Assembly: GCA_040400875.1 (NCBI GenBank)
Contig: JBBAPK010000049.1
Coordinates: forward strand, 1 to 15,624
Reading direction: 5' to 3'
Source: PBB1 sp040400875
GTDB lineage: Bacteria > Pseudomonadota > Gammaproteobacteria > Burkholderiales > Burkholderiaceae_C
DNA length: 15,624 nucleotides
A model generated the notes under the pieces. It was given only the letters and a program-made list of their open reading frames with translations, ran no database searches and was not told where the DNA came from. The position numbers were made by a program, and so were the translations under genes. Of the stretch, positions 1-6,427 are shown in pieces. Every line of letters starts with the position of its first letter. Positions within the stretch are counted from its first letter, which is position 1.

Positions 1-382
1 CAAAAACCGCCATCAAGTAGGCAAAGGGCACATGCAGACCCATACCCAGTTTTCTGCAGATTTCGACCACTCGCAGCGCCCAACTCCCGAAGGCGCCCAG
101 CGCACACACAGTGATGAGTTGCCAAAGTCCACCTTCTCGCAGTGGGGCAAAACCGAGACCATATTTCAGGTCGGGCGGAGCGATATTGATCTGCCAGACA
201 TTCCAGGTCGTGCCCATGCTGGCGCTCCAGAGAATCAGCACGGTTCCCAAAGTCGCAAAAAAAGCAGTGGTGACACCGAAGAATCCGACGTAAAACGGCC
301 CCACCCAGAAATCGAAGAGATCCCCCCCGACCAAGGTTCCGCCGCGAACGCGGTACTTTCTTTCAAAACTGAGCATGGCCAT
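1..382 (-). CDS. pufL: Photosynthetic reaction centre L subunit, 5' part only (3' end beyond window)
   Basis: PufL is the L subunit of the type II reaction centre. It is an integral membrane protein that, with PufM, holds the special pair, pheophytins and quinones. The 127 visible residues begin MAMLSFERKYRVRGGTL and include GGDLFDFWVGPFYVGFFG, PPDLKYGLGFAPLREGG and RVVEICRKLGMG, which are the conserved N-terminal half of L. The first membrane span is around residues 30-55 and the second starts around 85. The full protein is usually about 275-280 residues, so a little under half is visible. The start is ATG 382, preceded by GAGGAG at 6 nt. A second in-frame ATG lies at 376. It is the last cistron seen in the puf operon, 117 nt after pufA, with an RNA hairpin between. 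pufM and perhaps pufC would be expected past the left edge but are not visible. Confidence 0.97.
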   Translation of the reverse strand, partial: MAMLSFERKYRVRGGTLVGGDLFDFWVGPFYVGFFGVTTAFFATLGTVLILWSASMGTTWNVWQINIAPPDLKYGLGFAPLREGGLWQLITVCALGAFGSWALRVVEICRKLGMGLHVPFAYLMAVF

Positions 383-443
383 CGGCTACTCCTCGAAATC
401 TGCGGTGGCGCAAGGCCACCGGTTTTTGAAAATCTTGTTCAGT

Positions 444-472
444 CCGAGGCCGGGCAATTGCCCGGACCCCGG
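444..472 (-). promoter_or_regulatory. pufA-pufL intercistronic RNA stem-loop
   Basis: On the transcribed strand an 8-bp-arm perfect palindrome (CCGGGCAATTGCCCGG, 450-465) is extended by a second 6-bp stem (444-449 with 467-472, one G-U pair) across a single bulged base. There is no U-tract, so it is not a classical terminator. In Rhodobacter a hairpin at this place protects the pufBA part of the message from 3'-5' decay, so antenna subunits are made in excess of reaction centres. The same role here is inferred from position and structure. Confidence 0.75.
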
Positions 473-499
473 CTTGGTTTGAGTCGAAACCCGAAACCC

Positions 500-706
500 T
501 TACTTCGTTGGTGTGGCGGGTGAGGCCATCGCAGCTGGCAACGCCTTGTTCTGGTCGACCCTTGCACGAGCATTCGTGCCGTCGAACCAGTTGAAAGTCG
601 TCGTGCTCAGCAGTACCAGATGAATCATGGCTGCCAAACCGAACAAGAAAACACCCTGCACAACCATCCCGCGAAGCGGATCGAACAAACGCCAAATTCT
701 CCACAT
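500..706 (-). CDS. pufA: Light-harvesting 1 (LH1) alpha polypeptide
   Basis: PufA is the inner-ring antenna subunit that binds bacteriochlorophyll and carotenoid around the reaction centre. It has 68 residues. The N-terminus MWRIWRLFDPLRGM is the hallmark of LH1 alpha. A single membrane span covers about residues 14-34 with the bacteriochlorophyll-ligating His29 (AAMIHLVLL), followed by FNWFDG, which can supply the hydrogen-bonding Trp. The tail is Ala/Pro-rich, as in betaproteobacterial LH1 alpha. The start chosen is ATG 706, because TAGGAG sits 7 nt upstream and homologues begin MWRIW; an upstream in-frame TTG at 712 is rejected. The Shine-Dalgarno overlaps the stop of the preceding 74-codon gene, 10 nt away, which suggests translational coupling to that gene rather than directly to pufB. 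Confidence 0.96.
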   Translation of the reverse strand: MWRIWRLFDPLRGMVVQGVFLFGLAAMIHLVLLSTTTFNWFDGTNARARVDQNKALPAAMASPATPTK

Positions 707-716
707 GATCAATCTC

Positions 717-941
717 CTAAATTAAGTTAGACATAAAGGTATAAACCGCACCTTTTACGCCGCCAATCAATGATTTCCCCGCCTCTGCTCCCGGCAACCA
801 GGAACGCCATTGCAACGTCATGACTTGTGAAAGCATGGCGATCAGCAAAAACACACAGAAACTCACTGCAAAGATTGCCAAATAAACTTTTGAATCGTTT
901 TTCAGAATCGTTTGTAAAGAGCTGTTTGTCGTATTTGTCAT
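717..941 (-). CDS. Small single-span membrane protein of unknown function between pufB and pufA
   Basis: I do not recognise this 74-residue protein with certainty. It starts at ATG 941 with AAGGGG 6 nt upstream and ends in TAG at 717. Residues 1-17 are polar (Thr/Asn/Ser, then KNDSK), 19-43 form one hydrophobic helix, then comes a Trp-rich interface segment (QWRSWLPGAEAGKS, 44-57) and an amphipathic C-terminus (GGVKGAVYTFMSNLI). It has no histidine, so it lacks the ligand expected of an antenna alpha or beta subunit. Its length resembles PufQ (about 74 residues in Rhodobacter), but the sequence does not look like PufQ, and PufQ lies before pufB. Counted GC is 94/225 (42%), clearly below the bch genes. 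It lies 29 nt after pufB and 10 nt before pufA, in the same direction, with its own good ribosome-binding site. By inference it is made with LH1 and is an assembly factor or extra RC-LH1 subunit. It is very likely a real gene; its function is unknown. Confidence 0.82.
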   Translation of the reverse strand: MTNTTNSSLQTILKNDSKVYLAIFAVSFCVFLLIAMLSQVMTLQWRSWLPGAEAGKSLIGGVKGAVYTFMSNLI

Positions 942-970
942 AGCATTCCCCTTGTTCGGGATTTAGAGAT

Positions 971-1117
971 TCAGAGCCAAGGGCGCCATGCCCAAACCAG
1001 GAAGTGAGCTATCACCGCCACAGCGGTAAAGCCGATCATTCCCTGCACCCAGAATTTGTGAAATTCCTGTGCTTCCTCGTCGGTCAAGCCCGAGATGGAG
1101 CCTTTTCTCTCAGCCAT
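971..1117 (-). CDS. pufB: Light-harvesting 1 (LH1) beta polypeptide
   Basis: PufB is the outer-ring LH1 antenna subunit and pairs with PufA to hold bacteriochlorophyll in the membrane. It has 48 residues: MAERKGSISGLTDEEAQEFH, then one membrane span at about 22-43 and the C-terminal WAWRPWL. Both conserved histidines are present: His20, and His38, the bacteriochlorophyll ligand in AVIAHFLVW. The sequence closely resembles betaproteobacterial (Rubrivivax-type) LH1 beta as I remember it. The start is ATG 1117 with GAGGAG 7 nt upstream; a longer in-frame reading beginning at 1360 overlaps bchZ and is not real. Unusually, it is followed not by pufA but by the 74-codon gene. Confidence 0.97.
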   Translation of the reverse strand: MAERKGSISGLTDEEAQEFHKFWVQGMIGFTAVAVIAHFLVWAWRPWL

Positions 1118-1256
1118 AGGATTACTCCTCAAGAACGGCCATTCGGCCGATGTCGCGCTGAGCCCGCGCGACCAAGGCAGCCGCGGCACTGCGCCACGAC
1201 ATTCGGTGTGTTCAGCTGAGCTGAACAAAATGGATTCACGCCAAGACAGATCAGCG
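1118..1256 (-). promoter_or_regulatory. bchZ-pufB leader with several RNA hairpins; no pufQ
   Basis: This 139-bp gap holds no credible gene. In Rhodobacter this interval carries pufQ, but here there is none. Three stem-loops can be read. GTTCAGC/GCTGAAC with a 3-nt loop lies at 1210-1226, CGCGC/GCGCG with a 7-nt loop at 1154-1170, and CGGCC/GGCCG with a 4-nt loop at 1136-1149, just before the pufB ribosome-binding site. None has a U-tract, so they look like message-processing or stability elements rather than terminators. The minus-strand string GCGGC-N7-GTCGC (1168-1184) fits a loose RegA/PrrA-type pattern; that is weak evidence. I see no TGT-N12-ACA palindrome or convincing sigma70 boxes here. 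Confidence 0.45.
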
Positions 1257-2738
1257 TCATGCCGGCTCTCCCTGGCGCATCGCGTCGCGAGACTTGGAAA
1301 TTCGCGCGGCGGTGATTCGGTCTTCGTTGGCCTTGCGCGCATCGCGCTCGGCACGGTCACGCAAGCGCTTGGCCGCCGAGATCTGCACGAGCACGGGCTC
1401 GTTGCTTACGATCTCGTTAAGCAGTTCCTGTGCGTCTGCGTCCCACGGTGTCGACGACTGCGGCTCAAGCCGCGCCGGGGTGGCATCAATGCGGTCAAGG
1501 TCCGTGCCCAAAGGCAGGATGTGGAACAAGGCATCGAACAGGGCGTTGCAGAACTCCTGAATGATGTAGGTCGCTCCGGAGTAGCCCATGAACGGCGTGC
1601 CGGTATGGCGCCTGATGATGGGCAGCGGAAAAGAAGCCGGAATGAAGCTTGCCTTCATCATTGAGCCGCCACCGCATTCGGCCAGGTAGATGCGCTCGTT
1701 GTAGCTGCCATACATCACCAGCGGGGTCTTTTCGGCCACCAGCTTTCGCACTTCCTCGTTATTCGTCTTGGCACCTGGAAGTCGCGAAATCGCGAAGTTG
1801 CACGGCAGACCCATCTCGTCTTCTAGGAAGTGGCGAATGCCGCGCGTGTAGGTGTCGTTGGCCACCACAGCGAAGCTGGCCGTGCCGAAGAAGTCCTGCG
1901 TGACCGAGCGCCACAGGTCCCAGATCGGCTTGATGGTGGTGTGCTTCTCGCGCTCGATGAAGGGCTCGGGATCGAGACCCAGCAACTCGCCAAGCTTGCG
2001 CAGGAATTTCGTGGTGCTGTGCAGGCCGATCGGCGCTTGCAGATAAGGCCGATCGAGTGCTTCGCACAACATGCGACCGAACTCGCGGTACATGCAGATG
2101 TTGACGTCGGCCTCGATAAGCCTGGACACATCAGCCAGGTGACTGCCCAGCGGGAAGGTCATGTTGACCTCGGCGCCGATGCCCTGCACCAGTCGCCGAA
2201 TCTCGGCCAGGTCGCTTGGGCAGTTGAAAGTGCCGTAGCACGGACCGATGATGTTGACGCGGGGCTTTTCGCCCGCTGGGCGCTCAGCGTAAGGCTTGCG
2301 TGCCGGCACTTTTTTCATGCCGTACTCGCTCCACAGCCAGAACATGGCGCGGTTGGCGCATTGCCACTGGTCTTCGTCGATCGTGCGCGGCAAGAAACGC
2401 ATGATGTTGGTGCCCGACGGCGTCACACCGCCACCAATCATCTCGGCGATCGAGCCCGTGACCACCACCGAAGGCAGGTCCGGATCGAGCGCGGCGTGCG
2501 CGCGGCGCATCGAGCCTTCGGTGCCTTCGCGGCCGAGTTGCTCTTCAGCCAGACCCGTCACGACGATGGGCAGCTCGTGTGGTGGCAGTGCGTCGGTGTA
2601 GTGCAGCACCGAGGTGACCGGCAGGTTTTCGCAACCCACGGGGCCGTCGATCACCACTTGCAAGCCCTTGATGGCGGTGAACACATAGACCGCACCCCAG
2701 TAGCCGCCCGCGCGATCGTGGTCGAGGACGAGGCTCAT
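1257..2738 (-). CDS. bchZ: Chlorophyllide a oxidoreductase subunit Z (BchZ)
   Basis: BchZ is one half of the NifDK-like catalytic part of chlorophyllide oxidoreductase (COR). With BchY it takes electrons from BchX and reduces the C7=C8 bond of ring B of chlorophyllide a on the way to bacteriochlorophyll. At 493 residues it matches the family. The N-terminus MSLVLDHDRAGGYWGAVYVF is typical, and Cys36 in the DGPVGCENLP motif lies where nitrogenase-like subunits place an Fe-S cluster ligand. VVTGSIAEMIGGG and NIIGPCYGTFNCPSDLAEI are further NifK-like segments. The C-terminal 40 residues are charged (Arg/Lys/Asp/Glu). The ATG at 2738 overlaps the bchY TGA in an ATGA, so the two subunits are translationally coupled. 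Confidence 0.96.
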   Translation of the reverse strand: MSLVLDHDRAGGYWGAVYVFTAIKGLQVVIDGPVGCENLPVTSVLHYTDALPPHELPIVVTGLAEEQLGREGTEGSMRRAHAALDPDLPSVVVTGSIAEMIGGGVTPSGTNIMRFLPRTIDEDQWQCANRAMFWLWSEYGMKKVPARKPYAERPAGEKPRVNIIGPCYGTFNCPSDLAEIRRLVQGIGAEVNMTFPLGSHLADVSRLIEADVNICMYREFGRMLCEALDRPYLQAPIGLHSTTKFLRKLGELLGLDPEPFIEREKHTTIKPIWDLWRSVTQDFFGTASFAVVANDTYTRGIRHFLEDEMGLPCNFAISRLPGAKTNNEEVRKLVAEKTPLVMYGSYNERIYLAECGGGSMMKASFIPASFPLPIIRRHTGTPFMGYSGATYIIQEFCNALFDALFHILPLGTDLDRIDATPARLEPQSSTPWDADAQELLNEIVSNEPVLVQISAAKRLRDRAERDARKANEDRITAARISKSRDAMRQGEPA

Positions 2739-4324
2739 ATCATTTCCTCGGCCTTGCGCTTCTTCGCCAGTTTTTCGGCCTGGCGGCGCTGGTCGGCCTT
2801 GAATTCAGGGCGGTCCACGGGCACGCCGTTGGCTGGCTCCCACACACCCGAGGTGTGGCCTTGGCCGATGTCGCCGAAGAAGTTTTTCATTTCCTCGAAT
2901 CGCGACTTGTTGCCAATGGCGTTATTGATCACGGTGGCAAGCGAGCCTGCGCCTGCGGGGCCCATCAAAGGCCGCGCAGAAATCAGATTTGTGAAGTACA
3001 GCGCCGGAATGCTGTGCGCCTTGGCCCTCTGAACGACAGGCGTGGTGCCAATGGCCAGATCGGGCTTGTATTCGTCGATCGCGGCAATGTCTTGCTCAAG
3101 CGATGCGCGGAACTGAACCTGCACGCCCTTGGATTCGAGCCACTGCTTGTCAGCCTCATTCCAGGCTGTGCGTGGGCAGGCGCTGCCAACGTATCGAAGA
3201 TCAGCGCCGCTTTCGACCAGCAGGCGACCCACCAGCAGCTCGGAGCCCTCGTAGCCGCTGACCGTGATGCGCCCCTTGATCGGCGTCTTGGACAACACGG
3301 CACGGATCGCCGGCAGCATGCGATTCTTGACCGCATCGATCTGGGCCTGCGGCGTGTTGGTGATGTTGCCAATGGCCTGAAGCCAGGCTTCGGTGCCGTC
3401 GTAGCCGACCGGAGCCGAGCCGATGATCGGACGGCCTGCCGATTCGAACTCGCGAATGCTCGCGGTGTAGAAAGGATGGATGGCGGCCACTGCGGCACAG
3501 TCGAGCGCCGCATACAGCTCGCGCCATTCGCGCGTGGGAACCACAGGTCCTGCAGCCAGGCCCATGGGCTCGAGCATCATGCCGATGATCACCGGGTCAG
3601 CGGGGAACACCTCGCCGAGCAGCGCGATGGTGGGCTTGTCCGAGCGCCCTGCTCTGGGCGCTTGCACCGGGCCAGCCATGATCTCGCTGCGTGCGTACTT
3701 CAGCATCGCACCGGCCAGCACGTCCTTGGCCTCGGCGTGCGTCGGCACCCCAAACCCGGGCACATCGATGCCGATGATGCGAACGCCGTTGATGTCCTTG
3801 GGCAGAATCTGCAGCGGCACGCCGCTGGCGGTCGGCACGCACAGGTTGACGATGATGATCGCGTCGTACTTGGCCGGGTCGGCTTCCTTGTGGACGGCCT
3901 CGCGGATGTCCTCGAACAACTTGCCGGTGACCAGTGACTCAGAGTTGAACGGCACGTAGCCGACGCTGCGCTTGGCACCGTAGAAGTGCGAAGTGAAGGT
4001 CAGGCCGTAGACGCAGCAAGCCGATCCCGAAAGGATGGTGGCCGTTCTGCGCATGCGCAGTCCCACACGCAGCGAGCCAAACGCGGGGCACATGCTTTGC
4101 GGCTGGTCGTGCGGTCCGGCGTTGGGGTTCTTGGGGTAGTCCTTGGCGTACTGCTCGAGAACTTCCGACTTGCCCGCAGACTTGGCTGCGGCGAGCAGCT
4201 GATCACCACCGGCGTGGCAGCCCATGCCGTCGCCTTCGAGCGTGGTGACGGACACACCAGGGGCAACAGGTGCCGAGGTCGTGCCTGCCGCGTCAGCCGC
4301 GATGATGGGGATCGTCTTGTTCAT
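2735..4324 (-). CDS. bchY: Chlorophyllide a oxidoreductase subunit Y (BchY)
   Basis: BchY is the NifD-like partner of BchZ in COR, the enzyme that turns the chlorin ring into a bacteriochlorin. It has 529 residues. Candidate Fe-S cluster cysteines appear in the N-terminal third: Cys36 (EGDGMGCHAGGD), the Cys of QSMCPAFGSLRVG, the pair in GSACCVYGLTF and NLCVPTASGVP. Later come IIGIDVPGFGVPTHAEAKDV and a C-terminal Rossmann-like part (VSGYEGSELLVGRLLVESGA). The start is ATG 4324, 13 nt after the bchX stop. A longer in-frame reading to 4429 runs into bchX and has a composition unlike BchY. The Shine-Dalgarno before ATG 4324 is weak, consistent with re-initiation after bchX. Confidence 0.96.
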   Translation of the reverse strand: MNKTIPIIAADAAGTTSAPVAPGVSVTTLEGDGMGCHAGGDQLLAAAKSAGKSEVLEQYAKDYPKNPNAGPHDQPQSMCPAFGSLRVGLRMRRTATILSGSACCVYGLTFTSHFYGAKRSVGYVPFNSESLVTGKLFEDIREAVHKEADPAKYDAIIIVNLCVPTASGVPLQILPKDINGVRIIGIDVPGFGVPTHAEAKDVLAGAMLKYARSEIMAGPVQAPRAGRSDKPTIALLGEVFPADPVIIGMMLEPMGLAAGPVVPTREWRELYAALDCAAVAAIHPFYTASIREFESAGRPIIGSAPVGYDGTEAWLQAIGNITNTPQAQIDAVKNRMLPAIRAVLSKTPIKGRITVSGYEGSELLVGRLLVESGADLRYVGSACPRTAWNEADKQWLESKGVQVQFRASLEQDIAAIDEYKPDLAIGTTPVVQRAKAHSIPALYFTNLISARPLMGPAGAGSLATVINNAIGNKSRFEEMKNFFGDIGQGHTSGVWEPANGVPVDRPEFKADQRRQAEKLAKKRKAEEMI

Positions 4325-4337
4325 GGTCGGCTGGCGC

Positions 4338-5363
4338 TCAGACTTCGTCGTACACGACTTCGAGCGTTTGCTTGTTGCTCTCGGTCTTGCCGCACATGTC
4401 GAACTGCGTGGCAGGCTCGAGCACCACATTGCGCCCGACGGTGTCGGCCGAGAACAGGCCGAGCAACTGGTCTTGCGTCATGGGTTTCGGACGGATCGGC
4501 TGCGAATTGCCGACGTTTTCGGCAAGTTCGGCAAACATCGGGCCCCACACCGAATCCGGCCGGCCGATGATTTCGTAGCTCGCGCTCTTGCGGCGGATGT
4601 CGTCGTTGGCCGGGATCACCGACAGCACCGGAATGCCGACCTGCTCGGCAAAGGCCACAGCCTCACCGGTGCCGTCGTCGCGGTTGATCACCATGCCCGC
4701 CACGCCGACGTTGCCGCCGAGCTTGCGGAAGTACTCGACCGCGCTGCACACGTTGTTGGCCACGTACAGCGACTGCAGGTCGTTGCTGGCCACCACGATG
4801 ACTTTTTGGCACATGTCGCGGGCGATAGGCAGACCGAAGCCGCCGCACACCACGTCGCCCAGAAAGTCGAGCAGCACGTAGTCAAAGCCCCACTCGTGAA
4901 AGCCGAGTTTTTCAAGCAGCTCGAAGCCGTGGATGATTCCGCGGCCGCCGCAACCCCGACCGACCTCTGGGCCGCCGAGTTCCATCGCGTAGACGCCATC
5001 GCGCTTGAAGCACACGTCGCCAATGGCCACGGCCTCGCCGGCGAGCTTTTTCTTGGAGCTGGTCTCGATGATGGTTGGGCAGGCACGACCGCCGAACAGC
5101 AAGCTGGTGGTGTCGCTCTTCGGATCGCAACCGATCAGCAGCACCTTCTTGCCCTGCTGGGCCATCATGTAGCTCAGGTTGGCCAGGGTGAAGCTCTTGC
5201 CGATGCCACCCTTGCCGTAGATGGCGATGATCTGGGTCTCTTTGGTGACCGCGCCGGTGGACACAGGCGATGGCTCAACAGCAGCCTCGGCTCTCAAGTC
5301 TTTCATCATGAAGGTCACGGGGTTGGTCTTTGCAGCGCCCAGGGTTGACTCAGCAGTACTCAT
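4338..5363 (-). CDS. bchX: Chlorophyllide a reductase iron protein (BchX)
   Basis: BchX is the NifH-like ATP-dependent electron donor of COR. It is a homodimer holding one [4Fe-4S] cluster and passes electrons to BchYZ. It has 341 residues. The P-loop GKGGIGKS is at 50-57, followed by LLIGCDPKSDTTSLLFGG (switch region) and the two cluster cysteines in GRGCGGRGI and GDVVCGGFGLP. An Ala/Thr-rich, probably flexible N-terminal stretch of about 40 residues precedes the ATPase fold. ATG 5363 is chosen because it overlaps the bchC TGA (ATGA, 5360-5363) and has GGAGG 8 nt upstream; an in-frame start at 5399 would lie inside bchC. BchL was considered, but neighbours bchY and bchZ and the missing bchN/bchB make BchX the right call. 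Confidence 0.97.
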   Translation of the reverse strand: MSTAESTLGAAKTNPVTFMMKDLRAEAAVEPSPVSTGAVTKETQIIAIYGKGGIGKSFTLANLSYMMAQQGKKVLLIGCDPKSDTTSLLFGGRACPTIIETSSKKKLAGEAVAIGDVCFKRDGVYAMELGGPEVGRGCGGRGIIHGFELLEKLGFHEWGFDYVLLDFLGDVVCGGFGLPIARDMCQKVIVVASNDLQSLYVANNVCSAVEYFRKLGGNVGVAGMVINRDDGTGEAVAFAEQVGIPVLSVIPANDDIRRKSASYEIIGRPDSVWGPMFAELAENVGNSQPIRPKPMTQDQLLGLFSADTVGRNVVLEPATQFDMCGKTESNKQTLEVVYDEV

Positions 5364-6298
5364 GAACAGGACCTCCAATCCAAAACCATCTTGAGACACG
5401 ACGGGTCGCCGAATGCCGTGCGATAAGCCGAATCGGCTTGCATGGCATCCGAGCGGTGGGTGATGAGCCCGTCGAGAGAAAGCTGGCCTGATTCCGCCAA
5501 GTTCTTGACGGCGGCCAGATCAGAAGGCAGCCATTGCGCAGCCACCCGCAAACGGGCCTCTCGCATGAATGCCGGTGGAAACACAAAGGAAAGCGGCTCG
5601 TCGTAGAAGCCGGCCAACACCACCTCGCCGCCCATTGCCAAGCGCGAGATCAAGGTGTTGAGCAGGGCTCCATCGCCGCTGACATCGCTGATGCAGCGGT
5701 AGTCACGGCGGTTGTCGGTGGATGGATCGACCACCGTGTAGCCCACGGCGCCATCGCGTCGGGTGGGGTTGGTTTCCCAGACCACGGGATTGCCGCCGGC
5801 CACCACTGCGAGCCTGGCGATCATTCGCCCAAGCACGCCGTGTCCGATGATCAGATCAGGCTGCTCCAGACCCGGCTGCGAGTGAGCGTGATAAGCGGTC
5901 GCAGCCAGTGCCAGCAAGACACCTTTTTCGGCAAGCTGCTCTGCGAAAGGAATGGTTCGTGCGCCTGGCAAGACGACCTTCGCGGCCGCTCCACCGAACA
6001 GGCCTCGCACGTCACCGAAACACTTAGCGCCTGGCACAAAGACCCGCTCGCCGACCGTGCGGCATGAATGGACACCGGCTTCACGAACGCGGCCAACCGA
6101 TTCGTAGCCAGGTACCAGCGGGTAGCCCATGCCTGGGAATGCAGGCATGCGGCCCGTCCACAGCAAGCGCTCGGTTCCGGTGCTGATCCCGCTCCACTCG
6201 ATGTCGACGGTGACGTCGTCATCGGTCGGCGGCGTGAGTTCCAAGCGGCTGAGAACCAGATGCTCTGGCTGCTCAAGCACCACGGCCATGGTGTTCAA
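5360..6298 (-). CDS. bchC: 3-hydroxyethyl bacteriochlorophyllide a dehydrogenase (BchC)
   Basis: BchC oxidises the C3 hydroxyethyl group to the acetyl group of bacteriochlorophyllide a, a late step after COR and BchF. It belongs to the medium-chain dehydrogenase family. It has about 312 residues. The catalytic-domain stretch WSGISTGTERLLWTGRMPAF and GYPLVPGYESVGRV come first, then the nucleotide-binding glycines IGHGVLGRM (151-159). As usual for BchC, the structural zinc-site cysteines of classical alcohol dehydrogenases are not seen. Start choice is open. TTG 6298 has AAGGTGG 4 nt upstream and gives MNTMAVVLEQP, which fits the homologues I remember. ATG 6289 lacks a good ribosome-binding site. 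It is first in the bchCXYZ unit and has its own PpsR-type promoter. Confidence 0.93.
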   Translation of the reverse strand: MNTMAVVLEQPEHLVLSRLELTPPTDDDVTVDIEWSGISTGTERLLWTGRMPAFPGMGYPLVPGYESVGRVREAGVHSCRTVGERVFVPGAKCFGDVRGLFGGAAAKVVLPGARTIPFAEQLAEKGVLLALAATAYHAHSQPGLEQPDLIIGHGVLGRMIARLAVVAGGNPVVWETNPTRRDGAVGYTVVDPSTDNRRDYRCISDVSGDGALLNTLISRLAMGGEVVLAGFYDEPLSFVFPPAFMREARLRVAAQWLPSDLAAVKNLAESGQLSLDGLITHRSDAMQADSAYRTAFGDPSCLKMVLDWRSCS

Positions 6299-6383
6299 GC
6301 GGCCACCTTTGCAACGTGGTTGATGGGGTACTGCATTGGCTTGGGATCTCGAAAATTTGTCGTTAGAAAATGAACGTCTGATG

Positions 6384-6401
6384 TGTCATGTTAGGTTGAC
6401 A
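6384..6401. promoter_or_regulatory. PpsR/CrtJ-type operator over bchC -10
   Basis: TGTCATGTTAGGTTGACA is an exact TGT-N12-ACA palindrome. It covers the proposed -10 box of bchC (6388-6393). PpsR/CrtJ represses bch, crt and antenna genes in oxygen and light through such sites. Confidence 0.82.
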
Positions 6402-6415
6402 TTAAATGATGTCAA
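6388..6415 (-). promoter_or_regulatory. bchC promoter (sigma70-like)
   Basis: On the minus strand TTGACA (6410-6415, full consensus -35) is followed after 16 bp by TAACAT (6388-6393, 4 of 6 to TATAAT). The predicted start near 6381 gives a leader of about 83 nt to TTG 6298. The promoter sits immediately after crtF, so bchCXYZ-puf can be transcribed both from here and by read-through from crtEF. Confidence 0.7.
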
Positions 6416-6427
6416 CCAGTATTTACG
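6410..6427. promoter_or_regulatory. Second PpsR/CrtJ-like half-degenerate operator over bchC -35
   Basis: TGTCAACCAGTATTTACG is TGT-N12-ACG, one mismatch from the consensus. It covers the -35 and starts 8 bp after the first operator. Two CrtJ palindromes 8 bp apart, over the -35 and -10, are the known layout at the Rhodobacter capsulatus bchC promoter. It overlaps the last bases of crtF. Confidence 0.6.

Noticed and set aside
717..941. Calling the inserted gene pufQ
   Set aside because: Length matches, but the sequence lacks what I recall of PufQ and the position (after pufB) differs, so no symbol is assigned.
717..941. Calling the inserted gene a second LH alpha or beta polypeptide
   Set aside because: There is no histidine anywhere in the protein, so the bacteriochlorophyll ligand is missing.
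1210..1226. Perfect 7-bp-stem hairpin after bchZ as a transcription terminator
   Set aside because: The minus-strand transcript has no U-run after it; the four T residues are upstream. pufB also follows in the same direction.
1830..3032. 400-codon open frame on the plus strand
   Set aside because: It lies antisense to bchZ/bchY, has no family resemblance and arises from high-GC codon bias.
4325..4429. N-terminal extension of bchY to an upstream start
   Set aside because: It overlaps bchX coding sequence, and the extra residues (Ser/Arg/Cys-rich) do not look like BchY; ATG 4324 fits the operon spacing.
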